Shown: positions 1 through 10,888, numbered from the stretch's first letter. The stretch: 64,000 nucleotides of DNA from JAWKRB01 sp041389885 (GCA_041389885.1 JAWKRB010000005.1:434001-498000); one strand, 5' to 3'. The notes: generated by a model not told the origin, from the sequence alone. A program made the numbers and translations.

Positions 1-6
1 GGGGCT

Positions 7-35
7 TTGACAGCGGCGGGGGCTTCTACTATTAG
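7..35 (+). promoter_or_regulatory. sigma70-like promoter upstream of rpsA
   Basis: A perfect TTGACA sits at 7-12, followed after 17 nt by TATTAG at 30-35, a 4/6 match to the -10 consensus. Transcription would start near 42 and give an untranslated leader of about 200 nt before the chosen rpsA start. The gene further upstream lies outside the window, so read-through from it cannot be excluded. Confidence 0.5.
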
Positions 36-239
36 CGCGCACCTCACTCTGGCGTCGGCGCGCACCGTCGCACTGTGACTCCAACGCGGAATCCATGGGA
101 GGCCGCGACCCGAACCAACGCGATGGTCGCGCTGGTCGTCCGGGCCGCGGGGCTCCCGATTCCCCTCCGCGACGGGGTCACGGTCGATGCGTCGACGGGC
201 AGGGTAGATCTCCTGAAAGGACGGTCTCGGAACAACTGC

Positions 240-1991
<1,752 letters not shown>

Positions 1992-2012
1992 TCCCACCGC
2001 ATCTGCCGCGAC

Positions 2013-2050
2013 GCCTCCGCGTAGGATCGACAAGACCCTATCGCGGAGGC
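2013..2050 (+). terminator. hairpin after rpsA
   Basis: GCCTCCGCGTAGG at 2013-2025 pairs with CCTATCGCGGAGGC at 2037-2050, giving 13 base pairs with one bulged T and an 11-nt loop. It lies 22 nt after the rpsA stop and before the next gene start. No T tract follows, so it may act as a stabilising 3' hairpin or a Rho-associated pause rather than a textbook intrinsic terminator. Confidence 0.5.
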
Positions 2051-2082
2051 CCTCACCACACAGCATCCTCGGCGCGGCACCG

Positions 2083-2662
2083 ATGACCGACCCCGAATCA
2101 AGCGACCGCGCCTCCTGGGCCCCCTGGCGGATGGAGTACATCCGCGGGCCCAAGAACACGGCTGCATCTTCTGCCGCTACATCCGAGAGACGTCGCCCGC
2201 TGGCGCGAAGCGCACAGTGCTCTGCCGCCGGGGTGACGCCTTCGTGATGCTCAACAAAGTACCCCTTCGCGTCGGCGCACCTGATGGTGGTGCCGGTGCG
2301 CCACGCCAGCGACCTCGGCGAGCTCACCGCGGCGGAGCACGCCAACCTCTTCGAGCTCGTGCGCGCCACGGCCTCGGCGCTGCGCGTCGCGGTGAACGCC
2401 GAGGGCGCGAACATCCCGGGATCAACCTCGGCGCGTCTGCCGGCGCGGGCATCGCCGAGCTACCTGCGTGCACATCGTCCCGCGGTGGAGGGGGGACATG
2501 AACTTCATGCCGGTCATCGCCGACGTGCGGGTCATGCCCGAGTCCCTCGACGCGACGTACTCCCGGCTGCTCCGTTCTTTCGCCCGCTGGGCGACGACGC
2601 CAGGCGACCTCGCCGAGCGCGCCCGCGCCGCCGCGCCGCCGCGCGCGCCTCGCCGCCGCTGA
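2083..2662 (+). pseudogene. HIT-family hydrolase/AP4A phosphorylase-like, frameshifted
   Basis: Joining frames recovers a HIT-family protein. It starts with MTDPESSDRASWAPWRMEYI, continues in a second frame with GCIFCRYIRETSPAGAKRTV and VMLNK, then with LMVVPVRHASDLGELTAAEH, and ends with HIVPRWRGDMNFMPVIADVR. Members of this subfamily (diadenosine tetraphosphate phosphorylase/FHIT-like) hydrolyse nucleotide-ribose phosphate bonds using a HxHxHxx triad. The triad region is present only in part because about 2 nt seem to be missing near 2466. At least four single- or double-base indels are needed, for example a missing codon part near 2158 and an extra A near 2258. No single frame gives the full protein. 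Conservation of every block on both sides of each break suggests sequencing error more than decay. The stop at 2660-2662 abuts the inverted repeat that follows. Confidence 0.75.
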
Positions 2663-2819
2663 GGAGCCTACGCAGAACCACGGTGCCGTTTGCGACGCCG
2701 ATCTGCGTCGCGCTGCGGCGTCGTGATCGCTCGGAGTCCATCGAGGATGCCGTCGCGGTCCTCCTCGCAGCGCTCGCATCTCGACGCCGCAATTCGGCGT
2801 TGGTTCTGCGTAGGCTCCT
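2662..2819. repeat. 158-nt long near-palindrome with 19-bp perfect ends
   Basis: AGGAGCCTACGCAGAACCA at 2662-2680 is repeated as its exact reverse complement at 2801-2819. Inside these arms the two halves remain largely complementary: gccg-ttgcg-cg-cga and tgcg-gcgctgcg blocks pair with small mismatches, so the whole element can fold into one long hairpin of about 70 bp per side. It fills most of the gap between the HIT-like stop and the permease start. No ORF, transposase or reverse transcriptase adjoins it. It resembles a MITE or REP/BIME-type element or a structured 3' end. I found no second copy of the arm in this window. Confidence 0.7.
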
Positions 2820-2875
2820 GAGCGCGTCTCTCGCTGGCGCGACGCGCGTCGCCGTGAGAAACCTCGCCCTAGCGA

Positions 2876-4180
2876 ATGGTCCCCACGAACGAGTCTGTCG
2901 GGCGCCGCGCAGCGGCGTCGTCGTCAGGTCTTCGCCGCGGTGTCGCTCACGGGCCTCCTGGCGCTGCTCGTCGTGTCCCGCGCGGTGCTGCTGCCACTTC
3001 GTGCTGGGCGTGCTGCTGGCCTACGTGCTCGACCCGTGGTAGACGCCGCGGCTGCGCGTCGAGGAGGTCCCTGCCGCGGTGGACGGCGGCGGTGCTGATC
3101 ATCTACATCACCCTGGTCACGAGCACGGTGGTGACCTCCATCGTGGTGGTCCCGCGGCTGGTGAGCGAGGTGCGCAGCTTCGTGCTCGTCGAGGTGCCCT
3201 CGATGCGCCGCCGGGCCGAGTCGACGTGGATCCCTCGCGTGACGCCCTGGATCGAAGCGGGCGCAGCACGCGCTCGGGCAACCCGCCGCGCCGACGCCTC
3301 CCCCCGCGCCGGCCCTGGTCGACGACGACGGAGACGGTAACCCCGACCCCACGCTGAAGATCGAGCCGACGCCGGGAGGCGGCTGCAGTGCACCTGCCCG
3401 CCGCGGGCGTCGAGGTCACCCAGGTCGACGAGCACCACTTTCAAGCGCGCCCGGTGCTGCGCCACGACCGCGCGCACGGCGGCCCGCTGCAAGACCGGCT
3501 CCGACGTCTCGGCGCCAGGCACGTGGGTGACATCGTGCGCATCGAGTAGCAGGGTCATCGGCGAGGTCATCGGCGGGATCTTCGCGTTCTTCGCGGCCCT
3601 GATGATCTCGGCGTACCTCCTGGTCACCGAGGCGAAGATCTTCGAGTTCCTCCGCAACCTCTTTCCCCGGCGTCGCGCGACGCCTTCGACGAGTACCTGC
3701 GCAACCTCGACCGCGGGCTCTCAGGCGTGGTGCGAGGCCAGCTAGGTATCTGCGCCCTCAACGGCGGCCTCTCGGTAGTGGGCTTCGCCCTCGCCGAGCG
3801 CAAAGAATATGCTGGCCCACCCTCGCGGCCATCGCGACGGCCTTCTCGATCATCGATCTTCGGCACCGTGCTCTCGTCGCTTTCTCCCCGCCGTGGTGCT
3901 CGGGCTCTCGCAGAGCTTCGGCACCGGGCTCTTCGTGCTGCTCTGGATCATCGGCATCCACCAGCTCGAGGCGAACCTGCTCAACCCCAAGATCATGGGC
4001 GACTCCGCGAAGATTCACCCCGTGCTCATCGTGTTCTCCCTCCTCGCGGGGGAGCACCTCGGGGGCATCCTCGGGGCCCTCCTCGCCGTGCCCACCATGT
4101 CGATCGTGCAGACGACCTTTCTGCACTGGCGCAAGTACGCGCTCGCCTACGGCGACCCGCGGCTCAGCGAGCCGCCGTGA
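2876..4180 (+). pseudogene. AI-2E/PerM-family transporter, frameshifted
   Basis: The family comprises eight-TM inner-membrane permeases (YdiK/PerM/TqsA). Translating in several frames recovers successive family blocks: VSLTGLLALLVVSRAVLLP near 2940, FVLGVLLAYVLDPW at 2998-3041, AAVLIIYITLVTSTVVTSIV near 3090, and IGEVIGGIFAFFAALMISAY near 3555. The diagnostic C-terminus HQLEANLLNPKIMGD, followed by KIHPVLIVFSLLAGEHLGGI, lies in the final frame (3960-4090). At least five frame changes are required, so the gene cannot be read as written. As the breaks sit between intact conserved blocks, assembly error is likely. The last codons overlap the GTG start of the VWA gene (GTGA), suggesting translational coupling. 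The transported substrate is unknown. Confidence 0.75.
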
Positions 4181-5253
4181 GGGGGCTGGTCGGCGCCCTC
4201 CTCGCGGCCTCGTGCGCGTGCGGCGCGAGGAGCGCGCTGGAGCTCCCCACCCGCGAGCCCGACGGCGGCGCGATCGACCGCCCGGCGGCGGACGTCGACC
4301 CCGACGTCCCCTGCGCGAACGGACCGATCCCCTTGCGGCGCAGAGCGTCTGTCGCGCTGCTGGCCATCGACCGCTCGGGCTCCATGGACCTCGACCTCCT
4401 CGGCGGCAACGGCGTGCCGCGCCGCTGGGACGTGATGCGCGCCGTGCTCCCCGACGCCCTCGCGGCCCTCGACCCCGACGTCTCGCTGGGCGCCCTGCTC
4501 TTTCCCCCGGTCGGGGCGGCCGAGTGCGCCGCGCCGCAGGCCCTCGACCTGGGCTTCGGCGAGGCGCGCGCGGAGCCCGTGGCGAGGGTGCTCGACGCCG
4601 CGCGACCGAGCGGTCGAACGCCCACCTACGCGACCCTCGTGCAGGCCGAGCGCCAGCTCCAGGGAGCCACCCGCGACGGCGCGAGGGTGGTGGTGCTCGC
4701 CACCGACGGCGGACCCAATTGCAACGCCGCCCTCGACGGCGACCGCTGCGGGTGCGCCACGGGCGCGAGGGTGCCCGGGCAGGACGAGTGCCGCGCCGAC
4801 CCCTCCCTGTGCCTCGACGATCAACGCGCCGTCGCGCAGGCGAGCGCGATGGCCGCGCGGGGCGTGCTCACCTTCGTGATCGGCATCGACGGCGACCGAC
4901 GTCCCGCCCTCGTCGACGCCCTGACGCGCCTCGCCCGAGCGGGCGGGCGGCCGAACCCGCGCTCCCCCAGGGCGTACTACTCCGTGCAGCGCCCCGAGGA
5001 CCTCCGCGAGGCCGTCGACGCCATCGGCCGCACCCTCTCGGCCTGCACCCTCCTCGCGGCGGCGCGCCCCCCCGCAGACGCCACCCTCTCCCTGCGCGTG
5101 CGCGGCGCCCTCGCGCCCCGCGACCCCTCGCGCGTCGAGGGCTGGGACTGGCTCACCCCCGACGGCGCCGAGCTCGCCCTCTACGGCTCGGCCTGCGACG
5201 CCGCGGGCGGCGGCGCCGAGGTGACGCTCACGGCGTCGTGCGGCGACCGCTGA
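4177..5253 (+). CDS. VWA-domain lipoprotein
   Basis: This 358-residue exported protein starts at a GTG whose last bases overlap the stop of the permease gene. The N-terminus (MRGLVGALLAASC) is a short lipoprotein signal with Cys13 as likely lipidation site. A linker leads into a von Willebrand factor A fold from about residue 58. The metal-ion-dependent adhesion site DRSGSM is at 65-70, and a TDGG segment supplies the later MIDAS Asp. About ten cysteines lie between the central strands (NCNAALDGDRCGCATG and nearby), unusual for a VWA domain and probably disulfide-bonded outside the cytoplasm. Known VWA domains bind protein ligands through a divalent cation; the ligand here is unknown. A longer reading frame upstream of 4177 runs through the permease gene and is not used. 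Confidence 0.8.
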   Translation: MRGLVGALLAASCACGARSALELPTREPDGGAIDRPAADVDPDVPCANGPIPLRRRASVALLAIDRSGSMDLDLLGGNGVPRRWDVMRAVLPDALAALDPDVSLGALLFPPVGAAECAAPQALDLGFGEARAEPVARVLDAARPSGRTPTYATLVQAERQLQGATRDGARVVVLATDGGPNCNAALDGDRCGCATGARVPGQDECRADPSLCLDDQRAVAQASAMAARGVLTFVIGIDGDRRPALVDALTRLARAGGRPNPRSPRAYYSVQRPEDLREAVDAIGRTLSACTLLAAARPPADATLSLRVRGALAPRDPSRVEGWDWLTPDGAELALYGSACDAAGGGAEVTLTASCGDR

Positions 5254-5383
5254 TCTTCGCGATTTCTAGCGTCGCGCGCGTTGACGCCGCGCGCCGCTTC
5301 GGGCTTCGATGCCGCAGCGACAGCGCCCGACGCCCGAACCTCGCAGTGAGGTCTCGCGCGCTCGCGCCCTGAAGGGATCACGC

Positions 5384-7603
5384 ATGCGTACTAGACTCTG
5401 GATGGCCTGCGCCGTAGGCGCGCTGGCGGCTTGCAGCAGCCCGACGGGCGGCGGGGGAGACAACGACGCCGGAGGCGTGACCGACGCGCCGGTCGCCTCC
5501 GACACGCCGGTCGTCGCCGACGCGCCGGTCGCCGACGTCCCCGCGGTCGACGCGGGGCGAGACGCGGGCTCGGGGCCCACGTGCAACGGCGTCGCGATCG
5601 AGAACGTCGAGCAGCTCGGCATGCGCTCCGGCGCCGTGCTGCGCTACCGCGGCGACAACCGCTCCGCGAGCAACTCGACGAGCCGCGGCATCCAGTCGGG
5701 CTCGACCACCGCGCCGTGCGACTTTCGCACGCAGTTTCAGCGGGTCTTCACGTACACCTTCCGCGACAACGCGTCGCTCCGCGTGTCGACGTCGAACCCC
5801 GGCACGAGCGCCGACTTCGACACCACGCTGGTGCTCTACAACGGGCTCAACTGCCCCACGTCGTTTCGCACCCTCTACTGCAACGACGACGACGCCACCG
5901 CGGCGATGTCGACCAACCGCTTCACGTCGCGCATCGTGACGGCGGCGTTCAACCGCGGCGACACCGTGCTCATCGGCCTCGGCGGATACGCCACGCCCGC
6001 GGGGCAGATGTCGAGCGGCGAGCCGCAGGGTGACTTCGAGCTGACCATCGAGGAGGTGCCGCTCATCGCCGACAACGCGGCGTGCAGCCGCGACGCCTCG
6101 ACGGGCTCGTGCGGGGTCAACTCGACCTGCGTCGCGAGCACCATCCTCGCCGACATGGGCACCTGCCGCCCCAACGGCACCGCGCCCGGCGCGCGCTGCT
6201 CGATGACCACCTGCGGCATGGGCCTCGAGTGCGACACCGACCGCGACATCTGCTTTCGCCGCGTCGCCGACGGCATGGCCTGCGACCGCTTCGTCGACGG
6301 CTGGGCGCGCTGCGGCCTCAACTCGAACTGCGTCGCCCAGGGCACCGGCAACGTCGTCGGCACCTGCCGCGCCTTCGGCAGCGTGAACAACACCGAGTGC
6401 GCGCCGGGGAGCATGTGCGCGATGGGCCTCGCCTGCCGCACCGCCGCGACGACGCCCACCTGCGGCCTCCCCGCCCCCATGGACGGCACCTGCAACGTCA
6501 CCGACACCGTGTGCCCCATGGGGCAGTCGTGCGTGACCAGCGACCCCGCGTACTTCACCGGCACCTGCCGCGAGCCCGGCACCGCGCTCGGCGCGCCGTG
6601 CACGGGCACCTGCCCCATGGGCCTCACCTGCAACACCTCGGCGACCACGCCGACCTGCATTCGCACGGTCGCCACCGGCGAGCGCTGCTCGGCGCGCGAG
6701 CCCTGCCCCACGGGCAACACCTGCTACCTCACCAACCTCGTCGACCGCTACCACGGCACCTGCTTCGCCCCCGGCGTGGTGGGCGGCCCGTGCCGCGGCA
6801 CCGGCGCGGCCTGCGACGGCGGCGCGGTGTGCTCGAACGCCACGACCCCCGCGAGCGGCCGCTGCCTCCGCGAGGTGGCGATGGGCGCGGCGTGTGAGCT
6901 CGTCGGCCCGACCCGCTGCGCCACCGGCACCAACTGCGTGCGCAACGCGGGCAGCACCACCATGGGCACCTGCCGCGAGGCGGGCACCGTGGCCGGCGCC
7001 GCCTGCCGCGCGATGGGCACGCGCTGCGACGGCATGCTGGTGTGCTCGTCGATGACGGGCGCGGGCATCTGCCAGGAGCCCTCCACCGCGGCCTGCGACC
7101 CCCGCTACAACACCCGCGTCTGCCCGATGGACCAGACCTGCCGCGCGTCGACCTTCGAGGTCGGCGCCTGCGCGGCGGTGACGGGCACCGAGATGGAGCC
7201 CAACAACGGCACCGACGCGCCTCAGTCGATGACCGGCGCGAGCGGCACCGTGCGCGGCGCGCTCTCGCGCTTCGACACCGACTGCTACTCGGTCGACGTG
7301 CCCGCCAACGGCCGCGTGTTCGCGCGCGTCGCCGCGCCCTCGGGCTTCTGCTACGGCGGCACCACCTCGGTGCTCGCGGTGGACCTCTACAGCCCCGACG
7401 GTCGCTGGCTCGGCAGCAACACCAACAGCGGCCCCTCGGGCTGCCCGATGATCGACGGCAGCAACTCCGCGGGCACGGGCGTCTTCCCCTGGGCCGCGGG
7501 GCTCCCGGCGGGGCGCCACACGCTCTGCGTGCGCAACCCGGCGTCGACCCGCACCGCCGTGGGCGACTACGTCCTCGACTGGAACGTCACCACCCCGATG
7601 TGA
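5384..7603 (+). CDS. Cys-rich lipoprotein with PPC-like ends
   Basis: The 739-residue protein begins at the ATG preceded by AAGGGA. The lipoprotein signal ends in GALAAC (Cys17), followed by an Asp/Ala/Pro/Val linker to about residue 65. Residues 66-225 form a beta-rich domain (FTYTFRDNASLRVSTSNPG, FDTTLVLYNG), resembling bacterial pre-peptidase C-terminal (PPC)-type domains. Residues 230-600 are irregular disulfide-rich repeats of about 45-50 residues built on C-P/G-M-G-x-x-C and GTCR elements. The C-terminus opens with EMEPNNGTDAPQ, the typical start of a PPC domain, and contains DTDCYSVDVP. There is no catalytic domain, so it is probably a structural or binding surface protein. Its repeats differ from the eight-Cys repeats of the proteins at 26-36 kb and 60 kb. 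Confidence 0.75.
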   Translation: MRTRLWMACAVGALAACSSPTGGGGDNDAGGVTDAPVASDTPVVADAPVADVPAVDAGRDAGSGPTCNGVAIENVEQLGMRSGAVLRYRGDNRSASNSTSRGIQSGSTTAPCDFRTQFQRVFTYTFRDNASLRVSTSNPGTSADFDTTLVLYNGLNCPTSFRTLYCNDDDATAAMSTNRFTSRIVTAAFNRGDTVLIGLGGYATPAGQMSSGEPQGDFELTIEEVPLIADNAACSRDASTGSCGVNSTCVASTILADMGTCRPNGTAPGARCSMTTCGMGLECDTDRDICFRRVADGMACDRFVDGWARCGLNSNCVAQGTGNVVGTCRAFGSVNNTECAPGSMCAMGLACRTAATTPTCGLPAPMDGTCNVTDTVCPMGQSCVTSDPAYFTGTCREPGTALGAPCTGTCPMGLTCNTSATTPTCIRTVATGERCSAREPCPTGNTCYLTNLVDRYHGTCFAPGVVGGPCRGTGAACDGGAVCSNATTPASGRCLREVAMGAACELVGPTRCATGTNCVRNAGSTTMGTCREAGTVAGAACRAMGTRCDGMLVCSSMTGAGICQEPSTAACDPRYNTRVCPMDQTCRASTFEVGACAAVTGTEMEPNNGTDAPQSMTGASGTVRGALSRFDTDCYSVDVPANGRVFARVAAPSGFCYGGTTSVLAVDLYSPDGRWLGSNTNSGPSGCPMIDGSNSAGTGVFPWAAGLPAGRHTLCVRNPASTRTAVGDYVLDWNVTTPM

Positions 7604-7687
7604 TCGCCTCCCCCCGCAGGCGGCCGCGCGCACCGCGGTCGCCTCCCGCCCTTCAAGAATCTCACGCCTCCACGTAGCATCGCGCGC

Positions 7688-9109
7688 ATGACCTCTCGGG
7701 CACTCCCCTGGGCGCTCGCGGCCAGCGCGCTCCTCGCGCCCCTCGCGGCCTCGGCGCAGACCGGCGCCTGCGGCGAGGGCTTCGTCGACTGCGCGAGCGC
7801 GCCGATCGCGTTTCGACACCGCGTGGGGCTCCCCCTCGAGGTCGACCTCGACACGGGCTGGGTGCCCGCGGGGCTCCCGGTACAAGCGCGCTTTCGCGCG
7901 GCCCTCGTCGGCGGCACCGAGGTCGCCATGAACGGACAGCTCGTCGCGGGCTGGCCCACGCCGATGGTGCTCCAGGCCGTCGGGGACGAGGGCGGCGGAC
8001 GGCTCGCCCTCGACTACGGCGTCGAGGTCGCGGCGCGCGTGCGGCTCAACCTCGACACCGGGGTGGGCAACGCGAGCTGGGAGGGCGCGATCCCCTACGT
8101 GCCGATGGTGAACTTTCGCGCCACGGCGATGACCACGTTCACGCCCTGGGCGTGGAGCCCCGCCGTCGCCGTGCGCGGCAGCACCGCGCGGCAGCGCGTG
8201 GCCGACATTCGCCTCACCGACGCGATCGTTCGCATCCCCGGGATCTCGGGCGGATTCACCATCGACATCGCCGCCGAGATCGAGGCGACCTGGCAGACCC
8301 GGCGCATCACCTTCGGCCTCGACGCCGACCCCATCACCGAGGCCATGCCCCGCACCCAGGCGGTGTTCTCCGCGGGCCCCTTCGCGGCCTACTCGCCGCG
8401 CGTCGAGGGCGAGTTCGCGCACACGGGCACGCTGCACGTGTACCCGTCGCTCTACGTCTCGCTGCTGGGGCGGCGCTGGCAACTCCAGATCGCCGACATC
8501 CCGATCCCCCTCGGGCCGTTTCGCTCCCCGGTCACCACCGACCCCTCGAACGCGCGCATCGAGCTCCCCGACATCGCGGCCACCGTCAACGAGCTCGACT
8601 TCGGCGAGGTGCCCGTCGGCGAGAGCGCCGAGCGCGTGCTCCCCATCGCCAACACCGGCGAGGGCACCGGTCGCATCGTGAGCGTCGAGGGCTTCGGCCC
8701 CTTCGCCGCGCCCACGCGCATGGGGACCCTCCCGCCGCGCTCCCGCGCGATGCTGGTCATCGCCTTCACGCCCACCGCCACCGGCGTGACCGAGGGCGAG
8801 GTGGTGGTGAACACCAGCGACCCCGACTCGCCGCGGGTGCGCGTGCGCGTGCGCGGCGTGGGCCTCCCCGGCGCGGCGCCCGCCGACGCGGGGGTCACCG
8901 AAGACGTCCCCGCGGCGGTCGACGACGTCCCCGTGGGCGACGGCGGCACCGAGATCGTCGCGACGGATCAGGGCGGCTGCGGCTGCCGCGCGCAGACCGC
9001 GCCCCGGGCGTCGTCGGCCCCCCTCGCGCTCCTCGTCGGTCTCGCGATCTCATTGCGGCGCAGGCGATTTCACGCGCGCCGCCGTCGCGCTGCGAAGGGC
9101 GCGCGCTGA
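7688..9109 (+). CDS. secreted ASH-type beta-sandwich protein with MYXO-CTERM-like tail
   Basis: Signal peptide at residues 1-23 (ends PLAASAQ). A long beta-rich region of unknown fold spans about 30-295. An ASH/choice-of-anchor-D-like Ig-fold follows at about 300-390 (LDFGEVPVGESAERVLPIAN, PRSRAMLVIAFTPTATG, VNTSDPDSPRVRVRVRG). After an Asp/Val linker the C-terminus reads GGCGC, a short hydrophobic helix (SAPLALLVGLAISL) and an Arg-rich end. This Cys-helix-Arg layout matches the MYXO-CTERM sorting signal, in which the Cys region is cleaved and the protein is anchored or released. The tail here carries about 20 residues after the first Arg cluster, longer than usual. The start follows GCGCGC with no strong SD. 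Role unknown. Confidence 0.7.
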   Translation: MTSRALPWALAASALLAPLAASAQTGACGEGFVDCASAPIAFRHRVGLPLEVDLDTGWVPAGLPVQARFRAALVGGTEVAMNGQLVAGWPTPMVLQAVGDEGGGRLALDYGVEVAARVRLNLDTGVGNASWEGAIPYVPMVNFRATAMTTFTPWAWSPAVAVRGSTARQRVADIRLTDAIVRIPGISGGFTIDIAAEIEATWQTRRITFGLDADPITEAMPRTQAVFSAGPFAAYSPRVEGEFAHTGTLHVYPSLYVSLLGRRWQLQIADIPIPLGPFRSPVTTDPSNARIELPDIAATVNELDFGEVPVGESAERVLPIANTGEGTGRIVSVEGFGPFAAPTRMGTLPPRSRAMLVIAFTPTATGVTEGEVVVNTSDPDSPRVRVRVRGVGLPGAAPADAGVTEDVPAAVDDVPVGDGGTEIVATDQGGCGCRAQTAPRASSAPLALLVGLAISLRRRRFHARRRRAAKGAR

Positions 9110-9110
9110 C

Positions 9111-10859
9111 GTGCGCGGGGCGCGAGGCGCGGCCCTGTCGCTCACGCTCCTGGCGTTGGGGTGCTCGACGTCCGCTCCGTCCCTCGACGCCGCGGCGCGC
9201 GACGCCGCGCCCGACGCGAGCGACGACCTGGGCGCCGCCGAGGACGTCTTCGCGCGCACCGCGCCGCCGACGTGCCCGACCTTCGCGCCGAGGGCGACGC
9301 CTCGCTGCGGGTCAGGCGCGCCGCGCGGGGGCCTCCTCGCGGCAGACGCGGACCTCGACGCGAAGGCGCGTCGCTACGACCGGATCTTTCACGCCGTGCA
9401 CGCGCGCTACACCGGGGTCAACGCCGAGGTCGTGGCGAACGACGACGACGTGGTCGCGCGGGTCGAGCGCTTTCTGCGCGACGGCGACGGCTGGGACTTC
9501 GCCGCCGCCTCGGGCGCGGAGGTCTCGACGCAGTTCACCTGGGCCAAGGTCGCCGGGGCCTACGCGGGCGCGGGCGCCGCGGCCGACGCGTTTCGCTACG
9601 CCGTGCTCCGCGACGAGGGCGCGGCCTGCGACGAGGTCGACCGCGCCCGCGCGCACCTGCACGACGCGCTGGACGGGATGCACCGCGCGCTCACCGTGAC
9701 CGGCGCGCCGGGGGTCATCGCGCGGGGCTACGCGCGCCGAGACCTCCCCGGGGGCGACCAGGCCACCACGCCCCTCTTCGACGCGATGGGCCGCCCCCTG
9801 CCGACGGAGAAGACCAACGGCACCTGGCGCGAGCCCGCGAGCTCAGGCCCGCGAGACTACGTGTGGGAAGACTCGTGCAGCCGCGACATGCTCATCGGCT
9901 GGGTGCTCGGCATGGCCGCGGCGTGGGAGGTCGCTCGCGGCGACGCGAGCCTCGACACCACACGCCTCGCCGCGCTGCGCGACGACGCGAGGGCCCTGGG
10001 CGAGAGCCTGCGGCGGGTGAACGAGCGCGGGTACGACCTCGAGATCCACGACGCCGACGGGCGCGTGACCTACCACGGGCTCCTGCACGAGGGCTCCCTC
10101 GACCGGGCGTACCTCCCGAACTTTCGCGCCAACGGGCAGAACGCGGTGATGTCCCTCGGCATCGTCGCCGCCCTCTCGCGGATCTCGGAGGACCCGAGCC
10201 TCGCCGACTACCTGCACAACGAGCTCGTGCGACGCCGCGACCTGCCGGGCATCGCGCGCGACCGCGTCGACCTCATCGACGTCGGCGAGATGACCAACTT
10301 CTCGAACTACAACATGGCCTTCACCGGCGCCTGGCTCGCCGGGCGCTACCTCTGCGACGACGACGCCCGCGAGGCCGTGCGCGAGGGCACGCTGCGGGGC
10401 CTGTACAACACGCCAGGGCGCCCGAGGCAGCCCGCGGAGATGGGGCAGACCTTCTTCGACCTCGTGGCCGTGCAGGCGCGGGCGAGGGGCACCGCGTGGC
10501 GCGACCTGCGCGCCGCCGACCTCGACGCCGACGCGCTGCGCCGCGGCACGGCCACCCTCCGCGAGTTCGCCGACGCGCCCTACTTCGAGCGCCCCCGCGT
10601 GAACTGCGACGAGGCCGAGATCGCCGCGCGCCTGTGCCGGGGCGACGACGGCACCGAGCTCCCCCTCGCGGCGACGCCCGGACGCGGCGACGAGCTGGTG
10701 GCGGCGGTGCCGGTGCCGATGCGGATCCGCCCGCCGAGCAATTATTTCTGGCGCAGCGACCCGTACCGCCCGAACGGCGACGGCGCGCCCCGAAGGCTCC
10801 TGCCCGGCGTCGACTTTCGCCTGGCGTACTGGATGGGGCGCTACCTCCGCGCGCAGTGA
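9111..10859 (+). CDS. lipoprotein, possible alpha/alpha-barrel fold
   Basis: I do not recognise this 582-residue protein with certainty. It starts at GTG 9111, two bases after the previous stop, with a lipoprotein signal ending LTLLALGC (Cys18) and an Asp/Ala linker. The rest is helix-rich with recurrent aromatic and acidic motifs: RRYDRIFHAVHARYTG, YVWEDSCSRDMLIGWVLGMA, FSNYNMAFTGAWLAGRYL and SNYFWRSDPYR. Several helical hairpins of similar spacing suggest an alpha/alpha toroid such as occurs in many glycosidases and lyases. The WEDSCSRD acidic cluster would be a candidate active site (inference only). It lies 29 nt upstream of a GH36-type galactosidase lipoprotein, so a joint role in surface glycan breakdown is plausible. 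Confidence 0.6.
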   Translation: MRGARGAALSLTLLALGCSTSAPSLDAAARDAAPDASDDLGAAEDVFARTAPPTCPTFAPRATPRCGSGAPRGGLLAADADLDAKARRYDRIFHAVHARYTGVNAEVVANDDDVVARVERFLRDGDGWDFAAASGAEVSTQFTWAKVAGAYAGAGAAADAFRYAVLRDEGAACDEVDRARAHLHDALDGMHRALTVTGAPGVIARGYARRDLPGGDQATTPLFDAMGRPLPTEKTNGTWREPASSGPRDYVWEDSCSRDMLIGWVLGMAAAWEVARGDASLDTTRLAALRDDARALGESLRRVNERGYDLEIHDADGRVTYHGLLHEGSLDRAYLPNFRANGQNAVMSLGIVAALSRISEDPSLADYLHNELVRRRDLPGIARDRVDLIDVGEMTNFSNYNMAFTGAWLAGRYLCDDDAREAVREGTLRGLYNTPGRPRQPAEMGQTFFDLVAVQARARGTAWRDLRAADLDADALRRGTATLREFADAPYFERPRVNCDEAEIAARLCRGDDGTELPLAATPGRGDELVAAVPVPMRIRPPSNYFWRSDPYRPNGDGAPRRLLPGVDFRLAYWMGRYLRAQ

Positions 10860-10888
10860 CCGACCCTCGCTCGGGATACGCTCCCGCC

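Noticed and set aside
2662..2819. Retron-type ncRNA (msr-msd) for the long hairpin
   Set aside because: Myxobacterial retrons have inverted ends, but no reverse transcriptase gene lies near, and the neighbours are a HIT-like gene and a permease.
5378..8482. A 1034-residue open frame on the minus strand opposite two secreted-protein genes
   Set aside because: Composition is His/Arg/Ala/Gly noise with no motifs; it is the antisense shadow expected in very GC-rich coding DNA, while the plus strand gives signal peptides and domains.
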